Source: Pacificitalea sp040119125 | Lineage (GTDB): Bacteria; Pseudomonadota; Alphaproteobacteria; Rhodobacterales; Rhodobacteraceae | Assembly: GCA_040119125.1 (NCBI GenBank) | Contig: JBEDTR010000011.1 | Span: forward strand, 62,001-126,000 | Direction: 5' to 3' | Length of the DNA stretch: 64,000 bases | Part shown: in pieces, positions 63,852-64,000 of the stretch | Layout: each line of letters starts with the position of its first letter | How positions within the stretch are numbered: position 1 is the first letter of the stretch | Position numbers and translations under genes: made by a program | The notes under the pieces: model-generated | What the model was told of the DNA's origin: nothing | Database searches by the model: none | What the model saw: the letters and a program-made list of their open reading frames with translations, nothing else

Positions 63852-64000
63852 CTATCTGGACTTGGACGCGAACAGCATGATCCGCTCTTCGACATGCGGG
63901 ACGGTGCCCTCGTTGAACATCTGCACTGCCTTCTTCGGGTCGCGGTCCATTGCGACCAGCAGGAGCGTGGCGATGGTGTGGTCTAGGGTGATCAAAACCT
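63852..64000 (-). CDS. Partial small protein at right edge
   Basis: The last 49 codons of a gene whose start lies beyond the window (ITLDHTIATLLLVAMDRD, then EERIMLFASKSR, stop). Helical, no family recognised. It is about 48 bases upstream of the zinc-ribbon gene and belongs to the same element. Confidence 0.5.
   Translation of the reverse strand, partial: VLITLDHTIATLLLVAMDRDPKKAVQMFNEGTVPHVEERIMLFASKSR

Overview
The window reads as chromosomal DNA of an alphaproteobacterium, most likely order Rhodobacterales (Rhodobacteraceae / Roseobacter group). The base composition is uniformly GC-rich. Proteins such as LepA, MutL with its endonuclease motif, the Suv3-like helicase / S4 protein / FdxA / CarD block, the paired M16 peptidases and FabI have the form seen in that group. 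This assignment comes from remembered family features, not from a search.

Layout, left to right. 1-3090 (minus strand): the end of a threonine dehydratase, an alpha/beta hydrolase and a haloacid dehalogenase in a translationally coupled operon, then an M50 membrane protease. 3.5-10.1 kb: two coupled M16 peptidases, a small Cys-rich membrane protein, MutL, a short-chain dehydrogenase and a DUF3775 protein. 10.1-13.8 kb: a type I secretion pair (ABC ATPase plus HlyD) whose ATPase gene is broken by an 11-bp tandem duplication. 13.9-18.6 kb: 1-Cys peroxiredoxin, RluA-type pseudouridine synthase, free methionine sulfoxide reductase, a STAS / RsbW-like anti-sigma pair and two membrane proteins of unknown function. 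18.6-22.1 kb: LepA diverging from a DEAD-box RNA helicase. 22.2-28.7 kb: a Slam-type outer-membrane translocator with a surface lipoprotein, next to a histidine kinase / NarL-type regulator, a small lipoprotein and a YbjN protein. 29-31.3 kb: a GAPDH-ArsJ pair for arsenate detoxification. 31.6-36.1 kb: a YdeP/FdhF-type molybdenum oxidoreductase diverging from FdhD, then a LysR regulator. 36.2-42.8 kb: a lyase plus a complete peptide/opine-type ABC importer in one operon. 43.3-46.6 kb: a PP2C phosphatase / Ser-Thr kinase pair. 46.6-53.3 kb: lipase-like hydrolase, SCP2 protein, TPR protein, Suv3-like helicase, S4 protein, ferredoxin and CarD. 53.3-57.5 kb: repeat-rich spacers around a LysM/LytM protein, Pcm and SurE. 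57.5-61.7 kb: xanthine phosphoribosyltransferase, LysE exporter, FabI, PdxH, a double cold-shock protein and a DUF192 protein. 61.77-64.0 kb: tRNA-Pro(UGG) followed by a tyrosine integrase and small coupled genes, the left end of an integrated element that leaves the window on the right.

Most genes are housekeeping. The parts that deserve attention are: a family of about 180-bp structured repeats that sits, always in the sense orientation, just after stop codons; the frame-breaking duplication in the type I exporter; the Slam/lipoprotein locus beside a two-component system, with similar dyads on both sides; the lyase/ABC importer operon with its LysR regulator; and the tRNA-Pro element, with a 56-residue gene between its integrase and the next small gene.
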